Shown here: positions 1-8,233 of the stretch, piece by piece
How positions within the stretch are numbered: the stretch's first letter is position 1
Layout: the number at the start of each line of letters is the position of its first letter
NCBI GenBank assembly: GCA_049322515.1
Contig: JBMOQW010000027.1
Span: forward strand, 124,001 to 188,000
Direction: 5' to 3'
From: Parasulfuritortus sp049322515
GTDB lineage: Bacteria > Pseudomonadota > Gammaproteobacteria > Burkholderiales > Thiobacillaceae
DNA: 64,000 nucleotides
Notes under the pieces: generated by a model
Told to the model about the DNA's origin: nothing
The model's database searches: none
Seen by the model: the letters and a program-made list of their open reading frames with translations, nothing else
Made by a program: the position numbers and the translations under genes

Positions 1-2
1 CC

Positions 3-407
3 GGATACCAGACCCGGATCGGGCTCGAACACGTCCTCGACGGTGAACACGCCCGCGCCACGCCGACCGGCGCCGCGCTGTCCCGGCTGCTGGAGCGCGC
101 CACCCAGTTCGTCGACCGGGAATTGTCCTGTCTGCCGTTTGCCGCCAGCGTGATCAAGGTGGCCGGCGATCGTGCCTACCTGGACGCCGGCAGCCAGGCC
201 CGGCTGGCCATCGACGACAAGCTGCTGGTCTACGGCCGGGCCGGTGCCACCCTGAACACCTTGAACGGCGAGCAACTGGGCATCGTCGAACAGGTCATCG
301 CCAGTGCCACCGTAATCCAGACCCAGCCCGACTTCGCCGTGGCCTTGATCGAGGGCCAGGCCAAGCAGGCGCCGGTCCAGCCGGGGGATATCGTCCGCTT
401 CCCCTGA
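3..407 (+). CDS. FlgT-like flagellar assembly protein, C-terminal part (5' end outside window)
   Basis: The frame is open from the left edge of the window, so only the last ~134 residues are seen. They read as a compact beta-rich domain with the pattern AGDRAYLDAGSQ, DKLLVYGRAG, LGIVEQV, and a terminal PGDIVRF. This resembles the C-terminal domain of FlgT, which in Vibrio helps build the flagellar H/T rings in the periplasm. The signal peptide and N-terminal domains cannot be seen. The gene ends 9 bp before the convergent GGDEF/EAL gene. The family call rests on motif similarity recalled from memory; another periplasmic beta-domain protein is possible. Confidence 0.5.
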   Translation, partial: GYQTRIGLEHVLDGEHARATPTGAALSRLLERATQFVDRELSCLPFAASVIKVAGDRAYLDAGSQARLAIDDKLLVYGRAGATLNTLNGEQLGIVEQVIASATVIQTQPDFAVALIEGQAKQAPVQPGDIVRFP

Positions 408-416
408 GCGGGTCGG

Positions 417-2900
417 CTACGGTCGGAGATGTTCGACCAGCGCCTTGGCCGGCATCGGCCGGCCGAAGAAATAACCCTGCGCCTGTTCGCAGCCGGCTTG
501 AGCCAGCCATTCAGCCTGCTCGGCGCTTTCCACACCCTCGGCGATCACGGTGAGGTTGAGGCTGTGCGCCATCTGGATGATGGCGCGCACGATGGCGCCG
601 TCGTCGGCATCGGTGATCATGTCGCGCACGAAGGACTGGTCGATCTTGAGCCGGCTCACCGGCAGGCGCTTGAGATACATGAGCGAGGAATAGCCGGTGC
701 CGAAATCGTCGACCGACATGTCGATGCCGAGCGCGCGCACCCGGTCCATGGCCGCCACCACGGTCTCGGTGTCGTGCAGCAGGATCGATTCGGTCAACTC
801 AAGCTCCAGCAGGTCGGGCGCCAGGCCGGTCTCGGCCAGGACCGCTTCCAGCGTCTCGACCAGCGCGCCGCGCCGGAATTGCAGGGCCGAGAGGTTGACC
901 GCCACCGGGATGCGCAGACCCAGTTCGTCCTGCCAGGCGCGCGCCTGCCGGCACGCCTCGCGCAGCACCCAGGCACCGAGCGGCAGGATCAGGCCGCTGT
1001 CCTCGGCGATCGGGATGAACTTGCCTGGCGCGACCACGCCCAGGTCGGCGTTGTGCCAGCGCAGCAGGGCTTCCACGCCGAGCAGCCGACCGCAATCCAG
1101 CGCGACCTGGGGCTGGTAGTAGAGCTGGAACTCCTGCCGCGCCAGGCCTTCCCGGAGCCGGTTCTGCAGGTCCAGGCGCTCGAAGGCATGCTGGTTCATC
1201 TCCTCGGTGAAGAACCGGTAGGTGGCCCGGCCGGCCTCCTTGGCCGAATACATGGCCAGGTCGGCCTTCTTGAGCAGGGTATCGAATTCGTGGCCGTCGT
1301 CAGGATAGACGCTGATGCCGAGGCTGACCGAGGTATGCAGGCTGTGGCCGTCGACCGGGATGGCCGGATGCAGGCGCTCGATCAGGTTCCGGGCCACCTG
1401 GTCGGCGCCATGCTCGTCGGCCAGGCCGGTCAGGATCACCAGGAACTCATCGCCGCCCTGGCGGCTGATCGTGTCGCTGCTTCGCACCACACCCTGCAGG
1501 CGCGCCACCACCTGTTGCAGCAGATGGTCGCCGGCCTGGTGGCCCAGGCTGTCGTTGATGGTCTTGAAGTTGTCCAGATCGAGGAACAGCAGGGCCACCT
1601 TGCGTCCGTCCCGTGCCGCCAGGGCCACCGCCTGCTCGAAACGGTCACGGGCCAGGATGCGGTTGGGCAGCCGGGTCAGGGCGTCGTGGTGGGCGAGGAA
1701 CTCGACCTGCTGGCGCGCCAGGCGCAATTCGGTGACATCCTGCACGGTGCCGACCGCCTCGATCGCCCGGCCGTCGGCGCCGAAATGCAGTTCGGCGCGC
1801 TCATGGACCCAGCGCGTCTCGCCCTCGATCAGGAGCCGGTGTTCCAGGTCGTAGGGATCGCCGCGCAGCGCGGCATGCCAGGCGGCGAGCACATTCTCGC
1901 GGTCGTCCGGATGGACCCGGTCGAGGAACAGCTCGAAGCTCGCCGGGGCGCCAGGCTCGACGCCGAAGATCCGGTAGGTTTCCGCCGACCAGTCGAGAAG
2001 GTTGGCGCGCAGGTCCAGGGTCCAGCTGCCGGTGCGTGCCACGGCCTGGGCCCGGTTCAGGTTCTCCTCGCTGCGCAGCAGGGCCTGTTGCGAGACGAGC
2101 AGGCCGCGCCAGGCATCCTCGACCAGGTTGAAGCCGATCTGTTCGAGCAGCCGGTGCTGGGTCAGCATGCCGACGATGCCGCCTTCGGCATCGAGCACGG
2201 CCAGGTGGCGCAGCCGGCGGTCGAACATCTGGCCGGCCGCCTCGGTGAAGGTCGAATCCTCGGGGATGGCCTGGACCGGAGTCCGCATGATGTCGGCCAG
2301 GGCCAGCGCGGCGGCCGGCACGCCGCGCGCCAGCAACGCCGGAATGTCGCGCTCGGTGACGATGCCCACCGGCTGGTGTGCGCGCACCAGCAGGACATAG
2401 GACGCGCCCTTGCGTACCATCAGCTCGAGTCCGTCGGCCAGGCTGGCTTCCGGCGCCAGGAGCGGCATTTCCCGATCCATGATTGCGGTCAGGTTGTCGA
2501 GCTGACGCAACAGGCGCAGGCCGAGGTGGCCCCGGAAATCGGTCTCGCTGACCACCCCGGCCACCGATCCGTCTGGCGCCAGCACGACCAGGTGGCGGAC
2601 GTGGCGGCTCATCGCCAGGGTGTAGGCGCTGGCGAAATCGAGATCGGCCGGCGCGGTCAGCACCGGCGCGCTCATCCAGCGCGACACCGGCAGGCTGACA
2701 TCGACCTGCTGGTACAGCAGGCGGACCAGGTCCTGTTCGGTCAGAATGCCGACCAGGCGCTCCTGGTCCATGACCAGGAGCGAGGAAAACCGGCCATCGG
2801 CCATGATTCGGGCGGCCTTGGCCAGGGCGCACTCGGGCGCGACATGGCGGACATCGGCATTCATGATGTCGGCCAGGCGCAATTCACTGATGGCGGACAT
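417..2900 (-). CDS. CBS(x4)-PAS-GGDEF-EAL cyclic-di-GMP signalling protein
   Basis: An 827-residue soluble protein with four CBS motifs (two pairs, about residues 1-125 and 130-255), a PAS domain (about 285-395), a GGDEF domain (about 400-560) and an EAL domain (about 570-820). The GGDEF signature is intact (QGGDEF) and the EAL signature is intact (VEALLRW), with DDFGTGYSSL downstream. Both synthesis and breakdown of c-di-GMP are therefore possible on sequence grounds. CBS pairs often bind adenosine nucleotides, so the protein may link energy charge to c-di-GMP; that is inference. No transmembrane segment is seen. The upstream region has no clear Shine-Dalgarno. A MITE-like element begins 15 bp upstream of the ATG. 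Confidence 0.93.
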   Translation of the reverse strand: MSAISELRLADIMNADVRHVAPECALAKAARIMADGRFSSLLVMDQERLVGILTEQDLVRLLYQQVDVSLPVSRWMSAPVLTAPADLDFASAYTLAMSRHVRHLVVLAPDGSVAGVVSETDFRGHLGLRLLRQLDNLTAIMDREMPLLAPEASLADGLELMVRKGASYVLLVRAHQPVGIVTERDIPALLARGVPAAALALADIMRTPVQAIPEDSTFTEAAGQMFDRRLRHLAVLDAEGGIVGMLTQHRLLEQIGFNLVEDAWRGLLVSQQALLRSEENLNRAQAVARTGSWTLDLRANLLDWSAETYRIFGVEPGAPASFELFLDRVHPDDRENVLAAWHAALRGDPYDLEHRLLIEGETRWVHERAELHFGADGRAIEAVGTVQDVTELRLARQQVEFLAHHDALTRLPNRILARDRFEQAVALAARDGRKVALLFLDLDNFKTINDSLGHQAGDHLLQQVVARLQGVVRSSDTISRQGGDEFLVILTGLADEHGADQVARNLIERLHPAIPVDGHSLHTSVSLGISVYPDDGHEFDTLLKKADLAMYSAKEAGRATYRFFTEEMNQHAFERLDLQNRLREGLARQEFQLYYQPQVALDCGRLLGVEALLRWHNADLGVVAPGKFIPIAEDSGLILPLGAWVLREACRQARAWQDELGLRIPVAVNLSALQFRRGALVETLEAVLAETGLAPDLLELELTESILLHDTETVVAAMDRVRALGIDMSVDDFGTGYSSLMYLKRLPVSRLKIDQSFVRDMITDADDGAIVRAIIQMAHSLNLTVIAEGVESAEQAEWLAQAGCEQAQGYFFGRPMPAKALVEHLRP

Positions 2901-2915
2901 GGCGCTCGGGGTTAG

Positions 2916-3188
2916 GGAGCCACTGATTTATTCGCCCGCGGATCGCGTTGAGTCGAAAACGGGGTGATCGCAAGGCGGGCGACGAAGGTCGGAGCCGGGC
3001 CTACGATGCCGAGGCGCCCAACGCCGCGAGCGCCCCATTTTCGGCTCAACCGGTAGGGACGGAGCTTGGCAGGCGGTCTGCGGCGTTGCCCCGCTTGGCC
3101 ATGGAATGACCATGGCCTGCGCGACGCGCCTTGCATCCCATCCCGGCAAACCCGCGTCGCGACCACGTGCGAACAAATCAGTGGCTCC
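2916..3188. mobile_element. MITE-like non-autonomous element, 273 bp, IS5-type target duplication
   Basis: The ends are inverted repeats: GGAGCCACTGATTTATTCG at 2916-2934 matches the reverse complement of 3170-3188 with one mismatch. The 4-bp sequence TTAG flanks both sides (2912-2915 and 3189-3192), as expected for a target duplication. TTAG fits the YTAR target of IS5-family elements. Internal inverted repeats lie at 2947-2964/3033-3050 (16 of 18 matching) and 3097-3104/3110-3117 (perfect), so the transcript would fold strongly. No reading frame resembles a transposase. The right-hand TTAG contains the stop codon of the V-ATPase D gene, so the insertion left that gene whole. Confidence 0.8.
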
Positions 3189-3803
3189 TTAGGAACGTCG
3201 TTGATGAAGCAACTCGATCTGGAACAAGGTCTGTCGTTCATCCTCGTCCAGCACGTCGCGAATATACCCGATGGTGGCCCGGTAGCGCGGGATGATGTTG
3301 TGCTTCAGCGCGTTGACCCGCATGCGGGTCTTGCGGCTGGCGGCGAGCAAGCGCCAGAGTGCGTTCTCGGCCTCGCCCAGGCGCGCCAGGGTCAGGGTCA
3401 GTCGTTGCAGGCGCAGGCGCGCTTCGTCGAAGCCGGGGTCGGTCCACATCAGGCCGACCGGTTGCAGGGGCCGCGGTTCGACGCTCACGCTCGGATATTC
3501 CACCCCGACGCTGGACCGCGCCAGCACCTGGATCGCTACCGCCGGCTTGAGGCCCACCGAGACCTGGCGCAGCATCTGGCTGCCCATGCGCATGTGCACG
3601 ATGCCCAGCCAGCGATAGGCGTCGGCCAGGTCGGCGGCGGCCCGCAGGCGCAGTTCCCGGTACTGGGCCAGGCGCTCGTAGACCAGCCGGGTCAGCAGGT
3701 CGCGCTTCTTCTCCAGCATGCCCTGGCCCTGTTCCAGGAAGCGGGCCTGGCGCGTCGCTTGTAGTAGCGCGCTCTTGGTCGGCGGCACCGGCAGGCGTTT
3801 CAT
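3189..3803 (-). CDS. ntpD: V/A-type ATP synthase subunit D
   Basis: A 204-residue protein, the usual length for the central-stalk D subunit, which rotates inside the A3B3 head. The N-terminus (VPPTKSALLQ) and C-terminus (ALKHNIIPRYRATIGYI followed by a long helix) are typical of the family, and the protein is mostly predicted coiled coil. The start codon overlaps the stop of subunit B in an ATGA arrangement. It is the last gene of the ATPase operon. Its TAA stop lies within the TTAG target duplication of the neighbouring MITE. Confidence 0.95.
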   Translation of the reverse strand: MKRLPVPPTKSALLQATRQARFLEQGQGMLEKKRDLLTRLVYERLAQYRELRLRAAADLADAYRWLGIVHMRMGSQMLRQVSVGLKPAVAIQVLARSSVGVEYPSVSVEPRPLQPVGLMWTDPGFDEARLRLQRLTLTLARLGEAENALWRLLAASRKTRMRVNALKHNIIPRYRATIGYIRDVLDEDERQTLFQIELLHQRRS

Positions 3804-5194
3804 GATTCCGGCCCCTGGGCCGTCCGGTGATGCGTGGCGAGATCCTGCTCGCTGACCCGGGTCAGCGTCTCGACCGGCAGCATCGAGAGCAGCGACCAGG
3901 CCAGATCGAGCGTGGCCCCGATGTCGCGATCCTCGTCCTCGCCCTGGCCGACGAAGCGGTGCTCGAAGGCCTCGGCGAATGCCAGGTAGCGGCGGTCGCG
4001 TTCGGCCAGTTCCTCGGCCCCGATGATCGCCGCCAGGCCGCGCACCTCCAGGGCCTTGGCGTAGCTGGCGAACAGCTGGCTGGCGACCCGGGGATGGTCG
4101 TCCCGGGTGAAATCGCCGCCGATGCCGTCCTTCATCAGGCGCGACAGCGAGGGCAGCACGGCGATCGGTGGATACACGCCCTGGGCATGCAACTCGCGTG
4201 ACAGGACGATCTGGCCTTCGGTGATGTAGCCGGTCAGGTCGGGAATCGGATGGGTGATGTCGTCGGACGGCATCGACAGCACCGGCAACAGGGTGATCGA
4301 ACCGGGCCGGCCACGGATGCGTCCGGCCCGTTCATACAGCTCGGCCAGGTCGGAATAGAGATAGCCCGGGTAGCCCTTGCGCGCCGGTACGTCGCCGCGC
4401 AGCACGGCCACCTCGCGCAGGGCCTCGGCATAGGCGGTCATGTCGGTCATCACCACCAGGACATGCCGGTCCAGCTCAAAGGCCAGGTATTCGGCCGCGG
4501 TGAGCGCCGCGCGCGGGGTCAGCAAGCGCTCGATGACCGGCTCGTCGGCCAGGTTGAGGAACACCACCAGGCGCTCCAGCGCTCCGCTGGCCTCGAAGCT
4601 GTCCTGGAAGAAACGGGCATCCTGGCTGCTCACCCCGAACGCCGCGAACACCACCACGAACTCGCCCGCCGCCTCGCCAAGCAGGCGGGCCTGGCGGACG
4701 ATCTGCGCTGCGACCCGGTTGTGCGGCAGCCCGCCGCCGGAAAAGATCGGCAGCTTCTGGCCCCGGGTCAGGCTGTTCATGCCGTCGATCGCCGCCACCC
4801 CGGTCTGCACGAATTCGCGTGGATAGGCGCGCGCGGCCGGGTTCAGGGGCGCGCCGTTGATGTCGCGGTACTGGCCGGAAACGATCGGTGGCCGGCCGTC
4901 ACGCGGCTGGCCGACGCCGTTGAACACCCGGCCGAGCAGGTCGCGCGATACCGGCAGGCGATACGGCTCGCCCAGGAAGCGGGCCCAGGTATGTTCCAGG
5001 TCGAGCGCGTCGGTGCCTTCCAGCACCTCGACCAGCACCGCGTCGTCCGAGGTCCGGATCACCAGGCCATTGCGCCGGCGTCCACCCGCGTCACTGAGCA
5101 CCACGCGCTCCCCGGCCGACACGCCGGGCACTTGGGCCATCACCAGGAGACCGCCGCGCACCGAAACGGCGGTACGGAATTCAAGGTTGCTCAT
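3800..5194 (-). CDS. ntpB: V/A-type ATP synthase subunit B
   Basis: The non-catalytic nucleotide-binding subunit of the A3B3 head, 464 residues from the chosen start. It shows the family blocks LGRVFNGVGQPRDG, LPIFSGGGLPHNRVAAQI, LVVMTDMTAYAEALREV and GSITLLPVLSMPSDDITHP. The degenerate P-loop (SGGGLPHN) is normal for B subunits. I chose the ATG at 5194, preceded by a purine-rich GGGGG stretch, giving an N-terminus (MSNLEFRTAVSV) like other B subunits. A GTG at 5224 overlaps the subunit A stop and would add 10 residues, but it lacks a good ribosome binding site. Confidence 0.95.
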   Translation of the reverse strand: MSNLEFRTAVSVRGGLLVMAQVPGVSAGERVVLSDAGGRRRNGLVIRTSDDAVLVEVLEGTDALDLEHTWARFLGEPYRLPVSRDLLGRVFNGVGQPRDGRPPIVSGQYRDINGAPLNPAARAYPREFVQTGVAAIDGMNSLTRGQKLPIFSGGGLPHNRVAAQIVRQARLLGEAAGEFVVVFAAFGVSSQDARFFQDSFEASGALERLVVFLNLADEPVIERLLTPRAALTAAEYLAFELDRHVLVVMTDMTAYAEALREVAVLRGDVPARKGYPGYLYSDLAELYERAGRIRGRPGSITLLPVLSMPSDDITHPIPDLTGYITEGQIVLSRELHAQGVYPPIAVLPSLSRLMKDGIGGDFTRDDHPRVASQLFASYAKALEVRGLAAIIGAEELAERDRRYLAFAEAFEHRFVGQGEDEDRDIGATLDLAWSLLSMLPVETLTRVSEQDLATHHRTAQGPES

Positions 5195-5220
5195 GGTTGC
5201 CCCCGGTGGCCATGGAAGAA

Positions 5221-7041
5221 TCACCCGCCATGCCCGTTCTCCCTCAAAACGCGCGTTGACGGGTCTTGGCTTTCAGCTTGAATCTGATACTCGGCCGCCA
5301 GCGCCTCGAAGTCGCTGGCCAGGGTCTCGATCCGGGCCCGCAACGCGGGCTCCTGGCCTGCGCCGTAGCGGGTTTTCCAGCGCCGCGCCTCGGCCAGGAC
5401 CGGCAATTCCAGCAGCCGGCGTGCCGGCACGCCACGCCGGACCAGGTCGAGGCCCAGGTCGTAGACGGCCAGCAGGCCGCGCAGGAGCAGGAACTGCTTT
5501 TCGGGCGAGGCGTAGCTGTCGACCGGATCGTTGGCGGCCTGCTGCAAGACCGCTTCCTTGATCAGTTCGGCGGCCTCCAGGGCCCAGCGCTGCTCGGAGG
5601 ACAAGGCCTCGACCCCGACCAGGTTGACGATCCGGCGCAGTTCCTCGCTTTCGTTGAGCAATGCCAGGGCACGGGCACGGGCGCCTGCCCAGCCCGGATC
5701 GACCTCGGCCGCCCACCAGGCCGCGGCCTGGCCGACATCGCCGGAGAAGCTCTCCAGCCAGTCGATGGCCGGATAGTGGCGGGCATCGGCGAGCTCCTTG
5801 GACAAGGCCCAGAAGGTCTGGATGATCTCCTTGGTGTGGCTGGTCACCGGTTCGGAAAAATCACCCCCGGGCGGGCTGACCGCGCCGATCAGGGTCACCG
5901 AGCCGGTGCCGCCGCCCAGGGTCACGACCCGGCCCGCGCGCTCGTAGAAGGCCGCCAGGCGCGAGCCCAGGTAGGCCGGATAGCCCTCCTCCACCGGCAT
6001 CTGGCCCAGCCGGCCGGCCACCTCGCGCAGTGCCTCGGCCCAGCGGCTGGTGGAATCGGCCACCATGACCACGTCATAGCCCTGGTCGCGGTAATACTCG
6101 GCCAGGGTCATGCCGACGTAGACCGAGGCCTCACGGGCCACCACCGGCATGTTCGAGGTGTTGGCGACCAGCAGGGTGCGCTCCATGAGCGGCCGGCCGG
6201 TGCGCGGGTCGGTCAGCTTGGGCAGCGATTCGAGCACGTCGGTGAGCTCGTTGCCGCGCTCGCCGCAGCCGACGTAGATGACGATCTCGGCGTTGCACCA
6301 GCGGGCGATCTGGTGCTGGAGCATGGTCTTGCCGGCGCCAAAGGGACCGGGGATGGCGGCCTTGCCGCCTTTGAGCAACGGATAGAAAGTGTCCAGGATG
6401 CGTTGCCCGGTGATCAGCGGCTGGCCCGCCGGGTCGCGGTGCCGGAACGGGCGCGGCTGGCGCACCGGCCAGCGCTGCATCAGGCTCAGCTTGCGCAGGC
6501 TGCCGTCGCGCAGGCGCACCCGGGCGATGGTGTCATCGACCCCGTAGTCCCCGTTCGGCGCCAGTTCCAACAACTCGCCGGCAACTTCGGGGGGTACCAG
6601 GATGCGGTGCTCGATGCTGGCGGTCTCGTGCACGTGGCCGAGCGGGTCGCCCGGACCGAGCACAGCGCCCGGCAGCCGGTCCGGCGCCGGGGTGAAAGTC
6701 CAGCGGACTTCGCGCGACAGGGCCGGCAGTTCCAATCCGCGCGCGATGCGGTCGCCACTGGCGCGCCAGACCGCATCGAGGGGACGCTGCACGCCATCGA
6801 AGATGCCGCCCAACAGGCCCGGCCCCAATTCCACCGAAAGCGGATGACCGAGTCCTTCGGCCGCTTCGCCGGGCGCCAGCCCGGTGCTGTCCTCGTACAA
6901 CTGGGCCAGGGCGGTCTCGCCCTCGCGGCCAATCACCTCACCGATCAGGCCAAGCCTGCCCACCCGCACCTGTTCGCCCAGGCGCACGCCGGGCAGGTTG
7001 AGGCGCACCAGCGGACCGTTGACCTCGACCACCCTACCCAT
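5221..7041 (-). CDS. ntpA: V/A-type ATP synthase catalytic subunit A
   Basis: The catalytic subunit, 606 residues. It begins GRVVEVNGPLV and carries the long non-homologous insert of V/A-type A subunits. The Walker A motif GPFGAGKT is at about residues 232-239, and the strand MVADSTSRWAEALREV and the block ISPPGGDFSEPVT-like VSPPGGDFSEP follow. The ATG at 7041 sits behind a good Shine-Dalgarno (GGAGGTGACC) and overlaps the last bases of subunit E by 8 nt. The gene lies between E and B, the usual V/A order. Together with B it hydrolyses or makes ATP on the cytoplasmic side of the membrane. Confidence 0.97.
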   Translation of the reverse strand: MGRVVEVNGPLVRLNLPGVRLGEQVRVGRLGLIGEVIGREGETALAQLYEDSTGLAPGEAAEGLGHPLSVELGPGLLGGIFDGVQRPLDAVWRASGDRIARGLELPALSREVRWTFTPAPDRLPGAVLGPGDPLGHVHETASIEHRILVPPEVAGELLELAPNGDYGVDDTIARVRLRDGSLRKLSLMQRWPVRQPRPFRHRDPAGQPLITGQRILDTFYPLLKGGKAAIPGPFGAGKTMLQHQIARWCNAEIVIYVGCGERGNELTDVLESLPKLTDPRTGRPLMERTLLVANTSNMPVVAREASVYVGMTLAEYYRDQGYDVVMVADSTSRWAEALREVAGRLGQMPVEEGYPAYLGSRLAAFYERAGRVVTLGGGTGSVTLIGAVSPPGGDFSEPVTSHTKEIIQTFWALSKELADARHYPAIDWLESFSGDVGQAAAWWAAEVDPGWAGARARALALLNESEELRRIVNLVGVEALSSEQRWALEAAELIKEAVLQQAANDPVDSYASPEKQFLLLRGLLAVYDLGLDLVRRGVPARRLLELPVLAEARRWKTRYGAGQEPALRARIETLASDFEALAAEYQIQAESQDPSTRVLRENGHGG

Positions 7042-7681
7042 GGTCACCTCCCCATTCCGCCTGACCCGGGAACAAGTGGCGCATGGCGGTGCCGGCCAGA
7101 AGCTCGGCCAGACGCTCCTGACGCGCCTCGAAGGTCTGGTCGACCCGGGTCTGGCCGTCCGCATGGCGGACACACAGGCCGCCCAGGCTGTCGCGCCCAT
7201 GTCCAGTCAAACGGATCCGGCGGCCAGGCGCGGCACGCGCCACCAGGACGTCCCATTGGGGCGCCAGCCGGACCAGATCGGCGGCGTTCACCGCGGCGAC
7301 CAGATCCCCGGCCGGCAGCCGTGCCGCAGCCTCGGCCAGGAAACCGGCCAGGATTTCGAAATAGCGGTCCGGATCGGCCACCAGATCAGTCAAGGCCAGG
7401 CGCACCCCGCTCAAGTTGGCCTCGGTAAGCGCCCAGCGCAGGCGATCCAGTTCGGCCGCCTGGCGCCCCTCGGCGGCCTGAACCCGGCGCCGGACCGCGC
7501 GCTCGGTTTCGGCGCGCAGCGCGTCGAGCGCCGTTTCGGCACGCGCCGCCAGACGGGCGTCCAACTCGGCCAGCCGATGCGCACGCTCGGCTTCGGCATT
7601 GCGCAGCTTTTCCCGGGCCAAGCCTTCGGCCTGGTCGAGCAAGGCGCGCTCCAGTTGGCTGACCTCGTCATGCGTGGCCAT
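7034..7681 (-). CDS. ntpE: V/A-type ATP synthase peripheral-stalk subunit E
   Basis: A 215-residue protein with a long, charged, alanine- and arginine-rich helical N-terminal half (LARRAETALDALRAE-type heptads) and a compact C-terminal domain ending near GLCVRHADGQTRVDQTFEAR, as in E subunits that form the peripheral stalk and hold the A3B3 head. The start at 7681 (MATHDEVSQLERALL) lies inside the end of the F gene, so E is probably translationally coupled to F. The stop overlaps the start of subunit A. A longer frame upstream exists but would run through F and is rejected. Confidence 0.9.
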   Translation of the reverse strand: MATHDEVSQLERALLDQAEGLAREKLRNAEAERAHRLAELDARLAARAETALDALRAETERAVRRRVQAAEGRQAAELDRLRWALTEANLSGVRLALTDLVADPDRYFEILAGFLAEAAARLPAGDLVAAVNAADLVRLAPQWDVLVARAAPGRRIRLTGHGRDSLGGLCVRHADGQTRVDQTFEARQERLAELLAGTAMRHLFPGQAEWGGDHG

Positions 7682-7997
7682 GCAAGGCCTCCGGTCCCAG
7701 GACCTGGCGCACCACGTCGTCCACCGCCGGAGCATAGGCGGCCGGCTCGGACAAGGGCGGCAACTCGGTCACCACGATGCGCCCGCCTTCGTTGCGCAGA
7801 CGCGCCAGCCAGGGTCCGCCAGCCCGCGCCAGCGGCGCTTCGAGCAACACCAGGGCACTGTCCCCGGACTGCCAGAGCGCGGCCAGCACCCGTTCGACCC
7901 CGGCCGGATCGGCGTCCGGATAGACCTCGGCGCCAATCAAGCCGAAGCCCTCGGTGAGGCTGGCACTACCCAGGACCACCAGCCGCGCGGCGGTCAT
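7668..7997 (-). CDS. ntpF: V/A-type ATP synthase subunit F
   Basis: A 109-residue protein matching the central-stalk F subunit in length and layout: a Rossmann-like start (RLVVLGSASLTEGFGLIGAE), a DPAGVERVLAAL helix and an ALVLLEAPLA strand. It binds subunit D in the rotor. The start forms an ATGA overlap with the stop of the preceding small unknown gene, and its 3' end overlaps the start of subunit E by 14 nt. Identification rests on length, position and overall pattern, since F subunits are poorly conserved. Confidence 0.85.
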   Translation of the reverse strand: MTAARLVVLGSASLTEGFGLIGAEVYPDADPAGVERVLAALWQSGDSALVLLEAPLARAGGPWLARLRNEGGRIVVTELPPLSEPAAYAPAVDDVVRQVLGPEALHGHA

Positions 7998-8188
7998 CCT
8001 AGAAACCTCGGTTGGACACGCTTGAGTGTGCGTCTGGCGCGTTGTCTGGCAAGGCGCGACGACGCGGCATGGCTATTCCCTGCAAGGAGAAGCAACGCGG
8101 CCAGGCGGCGCACCAGGCGTGCAATCGGGCGTGTAGCGGGCTCGCCCTGTGGGTGAGCGGGATCGAAGCAGCAAACTTCAACAGCCAT
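7994..8188 (-). CDS. Small unknown protein inside the V/A-ATPase operon (64 aa)
   Basis: I do not recognise this protein. Its ATG at 8188 is preceded by a strong Shine-Dalgarno (GGGAGGTTGC), and its TGA overlaps the ATG of subunit F (ATGA), so translation is likely. The product starts MAVEVCCFDPAHPQGEP, has one short hydrophobic stretch (LAALLLLAG) and a strongly basic C-terminus (RLARQRARRTLKRV). It sits between the membrane subunit K and the soluble subunit F. It could be an assembly or anchoring peptide, or merely a coupling ORF. The high Arg content resembles GC-rich shadow translation, so the ribosome binding site and overlap are the main evidence. Confidence 0.5.
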   Translation of the reverse strand: MAVEVCCFDPAHPQGEPATRPIARLVRRLAALLLLAGNSHAASSRLARQRARRTLKRVQPRFLG

Positions 8189-8233
8189 GCAACCTCCCAA
8201 AGACAAAGCAGCGGTCAACCGGGGGTTCTAGGT

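Noticed and set aside
429..2915. Long open frame on the plus strand opposite the GGDEF/EAL gene.
   Set aside because: The translated product is a low-complexity, His/Gln/Gly/Val-rich mirror of the real gene with no domain; GC-rich codons give such antisense frames. Similar long antisense frames opposite the V-ATPase, hydrogenase, nap, pheT, thrS, ligA, eno and pyrG genes were rejected for the same reason.
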